Part shown: one piece after another, positions 61,788-64,000 of the stretch
How positions within the stretch are numbered: position 1 is the first letter of the stretch
Layout: each line of letters begins with the position of its first letter
NCBI GenBank assembly: GCA_023410645.1
Contig: JAEYPQ010000007.1
Span: 70,998-134,997, forward strand
Source of the DNA: Bacillota bacterium
GTDB taxonomy: Bacteria; Bacillota; Clostridia; TANB77; CAG-465
Direction: 5' to 3'
DNA: 64,000 bases
Program-made: the position numbers and the translations under genes
The notes under the pieces: generated by a model
What the model was told of the DNA's origin: nothing
What the model saw: the letters and a program-made list of their open reading frames with translations, nothing else
The model's database searches: none

Positions 61788-64000
61788 CTAATTTATTAGC
61801 TGAATTTCATATAGACGATTTGATGAATAATTATTAACGTATCGTATTCTTCTTGCTCCAACTGGAATAGTATATGTATTATCTCCATTTACTGACATTG
61901 AAGTCATTAACTGATTATTTGCATCTACAAAATACATATTTTGTATTGATGCTCCTGCATTTGATGCTTTTACCCTTATTTGCCTTCCTTCCAAATTTGG
62001 ATCTATATTTATATAGAAAGTTCCCATATCTGTTATATATGTGTTATAATCTCCATCGTATGCATTTGGCATTAACGCATCAGTAACATTAATCACATAA
62101 CTAGTTATTATTCTTGTTTGATTTCCATATTTATCTATCCCTTTAGCATATATTGTTTCACCTTGATTTATCCATAATGCTTTATCTTCATAATTTTTCC
62201 ATTCTCCTGTTGTTCCTATTCTATATAGCCTTTGCACGCTTGTTGGAAAATATGATATGCTTATCATTTGATATGGTGTTTTTATTGATTTTGTTGAATC
62301 TGATGTTATTAACATATATCCATTTGTTGCACTTATTACTGGCTCATTTAATAATTGTATTTCATATAGACGATTTAATGCATAATTATTAACGTATCGT
62401 ATTCTTCTAGCTCCAACTGGAATAGTGTATGTATTATCTCCATTTACTGACATTGAAGTCATTAGCTGATTATTTGCATCTACAAAATACATATTTTGTA
62501 TTGATGCTCCTGCATTTGATGCTTTTACTCTTATTTTTTTCCCTTCTAATATAGGATCTATATCTATGTAGAAAGTTCCTAAATCTGCTACATACGTACT
62601 ATCATTTCCATCATATGCATTTGGCATTAACGCATCAGTAGCATTAATCACATAACTAGTTATTATTCTTGTTTGATTTCCATATTTATCTATCCCTTTA
62701 GCATATATTGTTTCACCTTGATTTATCCATAATGCTTTATCTTCATATTTTAACCATTCTCCTGTTGTTCCTATTCTATATAGCCTTTGCACGCTTGTTG
62801 GAAAATATGATATGCTTATCATTTGATATGGTGTTTTTATTGATTTTGTTGAATCTAATGTTATTAACATATATCCATTTGTTGCACTTATTATTGGCTC
62901 ATTTAATAATTGTATTTCATATAGACGATTTAATGCATAATTATTAACGTATCGTATTCTTCTTGCTCCAACTGGAATAGTGTATGTATTATCTCCATTT
63001 ACTGACATTGAAGTCATTAGCTGATTATTTGCATCTACAAAATACATATTTTGTATTGATGCTCCTGCATTTGATGCTTTTACCCTTATTTTCCTTCCTT
63101 CTAAATTTGGATCTATGTTTATATAGAAAGTTCCCATATCTGTTATATATGTATTATAATCTCCATCGTATGCATTTGGCATTAATGCATCAGTTGGCAT
63201 ACCTATTGTTTTGCTTACACTTACTTCCAGGCCAGTATCTTTTTTTACACTCTTAGCAATTATTATTCCTGCAGGATAATCAAAGCTTCCAGTGTATTTT
63301 AACCATGTTGTCCCATTATCTATACTATAATAATTATCTATATCTGTTCTTGTATCATATGTTATTGTTGTCATTGAATCCAAGTTTACTTCATATAACG
63401 TTATTGTAGCATATCCTGCATTTGAATTTATTACTGGTGTTTTTGGGATATCTAAATCTAGGTTTAATACTTTCTTTGTTTCATTCTTTTCATTTCCTAC
63501 TGCATCTTTTCCTTTTGCATATATTGTTACTGTTCCATCTGCGTTCTTCCAGTTATTTGCCAGTACAGTATATGATGTTAACGTTATTGGTCCTGTGTAA
63601 TTTGTCCAAGTATTATTATTTTCACCAATTTTATATTGTTTTGTTGTACTATCTCCATAATTTATTGTTATTTGTACACTTATTCCTACTGCTGTTTCTG
63701 GTGTTACTTTTATATCTATTGCTGGTGCTGTTAAATCAATGTTTGGTACATTTAATGTATATACTTGTGTATTTCCTACTCCATCTTCTGCGTAGAATGT
63801 GTAGTAGCCATTCTGTGTTATCTTTACTACACTATTATTATTTATCTCTGTTCCACCTGTTTTAAAGTAACTTTCTCCTTGTATTCCTGCTGCCCACTTT
63901 ACTTTCTGTACTTTTACATCATCTGTTACACTTACTTTTATCTGTACATTTTGAGCTACCTTTTCTAAGTCTGCTGTCAGTTTTATCTCAGGAGAAGTTT
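61788..64000 (-). CDS. Large repeat-rich extracellular protein, C-terminal part (runs off the window)
   Basis: Open on the minus strand from 64000 to the stop at 61788, about 737 codons; the start lies beyond the right edge. The upstream part shows Ig-like domains (VQIKVSVTDDVKVQKVKWAA; GENNNTWTNYTGPITLTS; ADGTVTIYAKGKDAVGN). The C-terminal part holds units of exactly 555 bp (185 residues), each pairing an Ig-like half with a beta-sandwich half (NAYDGDYNTYITDMGTFYI ... GARRIRYVNNY). No sortase motif; it ends YEIQLIN. Probably a secreted or wall-associated adhesin or binding protein of the chromosome. Confidence 0.7.
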   Translation of the reverse strand, partial: TSPEIKLTADLEKVAQNVQIKVSVTDDVKVQKVKWAAGIQGESYFKTGGTEINNNSVVKITQNGYYTFYAEDGVGNTQVYTLNVPNIDLTAPAIDIKVTPETAVGISVQITINYGDSTTKQYKIGENNNTWTNYTGPITLTSYTVLANNWKNADGTVTIYAKGKDAVGNEKNETKKVLNLDLDIPKTPVINSNAGYATITLYEVNLDSMTTITYDTRTDIDNYYSIDNGTTWLKYTGSFDYPAGIIIAKSVKKDTGLEVSVSKTIGMPTDALMPNAYDGDYNTYITDMGTFYINIDPNLEGRKIRVKASNAGASIQNMYFVDANNQLMTSMSVNGDNTYTIPVGARRIRYVNNYALNRLYEIQLLNEPIISATNGYMLITLDSTKSIKTPYQMISISYFPTSVQRLYRIGTTGEWLKYEDKALWINQGETIYAKGIDKYGNQTRIITSYVINATDALMPNAYDGNDSTYVADLGTFYIDIDPILEGKKIRVKASNAGASIQNMYFVDANNQLMTSMSVNGDNTYTIPVGARRIRYVNNYALNRLYEIQLLNEPVISATNGYMLITSDSTKSIKTPYQMISISYFPTSVQRLYRIGTTGEWKNYEDKALWINQGETIYAKGIDKYGNQTRIITSYVINVTDALMPNAYDGDYNTYITDMGTFYINIDPNLEGRQIRVKASNAGASIQNMYFVDANNQLMTSMSVNGDNTYTIPVGARRIRYVNNYSSNRLYEIQLIN

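Noticed and set aside
61874..63968. Leu/His-rich plus-strand frames opposite the surface-protein repeats
   Set aside because: They repeat with the same 555-bp period as the real gene and are low-complexity antisense shadows.

Overview
This is a very AT-rich window using the standard code (TGA works as a stop). The chromosomal markers at the left edge (metG, acpS, tRNA-Pro) and the style of the mobile genes (clostridial-type conjugation module, PrgI, ParB, phage replisome-organiser proteins, SpaA/CnaB adhesins) point to a low-GC Firmicute, most likely a gut-type Clostridia. The species cannot be named from sequence alone.

Layout. Positions 1-2289 are chromosomal: the 5' part of metG, acpS and a CorA-like membrane protein. 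A tRNA-Pro(UGG) at 2423-2498 is the landing site for a tandem array of integrative elements. Its 3' end is repeated at 17732-17746, 27761-27774 and 59738-59760, partly at 58190-58206, and as a 10-bp match at 42095-42104. Between the copies lie three elements. Each has its own tyrosine integrase and a paralogous small excisionase-like protein, and each has its own candidate arm-type repeats near its ends (TTGCAGTAC, ATTGCATTA, GCGTCCCA).

Element 1 (about 2.5-17.7 kb) has an integrase, plasmid-type replication proteins, a two-ORF zinc-finger gene split at an A8 run, a serine resolvase, a GIY-YIG/DUF4357 protein, a truncated macro domain, a degenerate RecA-like ATPase, and a restriction-modification locus next to its right end. 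Element 2 (about 17.7-27.8 kb) is mobilisable, with a pMV158-type relaxase and a candidate oriT. It carries a CBASS-like pair (SLATT effector plus CD-NTase), a Fic protein, and two repressor circuits with visible operators. Element 3 (about 27.8-58.2 or 59.8 kb) is a large conjugative element with a VirB2/B3/B4/B6/D4-like secretion system, M23 peptidase, relaxase, ParB, DNA methylase and replisome organiser. Its cargo comprises a helicase-nuclease protein, a thioester/CnaB adhesin cluster, a reverse transcriptase with a hairpin leader, a HEPN-like protein, an AbiTii protein and an isoprenoid-cyclase-like protein. A secreted toxin/immunity pair lies beside a duplicated right end. Downstream (59.8-61.3 kb) is debris of a RepA-type initiator, then the 3' part of a large repeat-rich surface protein running off the right edge.

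How it works together. Defence-like genes sit at the element edges: CBASS and the helicase-nuclease between att and integrase, and the restriction system against the right att. Strong terminators follow the complete att copies. Several genes are broken by single-base shifts or an in-frame stop (Dam-like methylase, CD-NTase, two adhesins, relaxase), and two genes lack any normal start codon and appear to begin at ATT. These may be real decay, recoding or assembly error; the sequence alone cannot decide.
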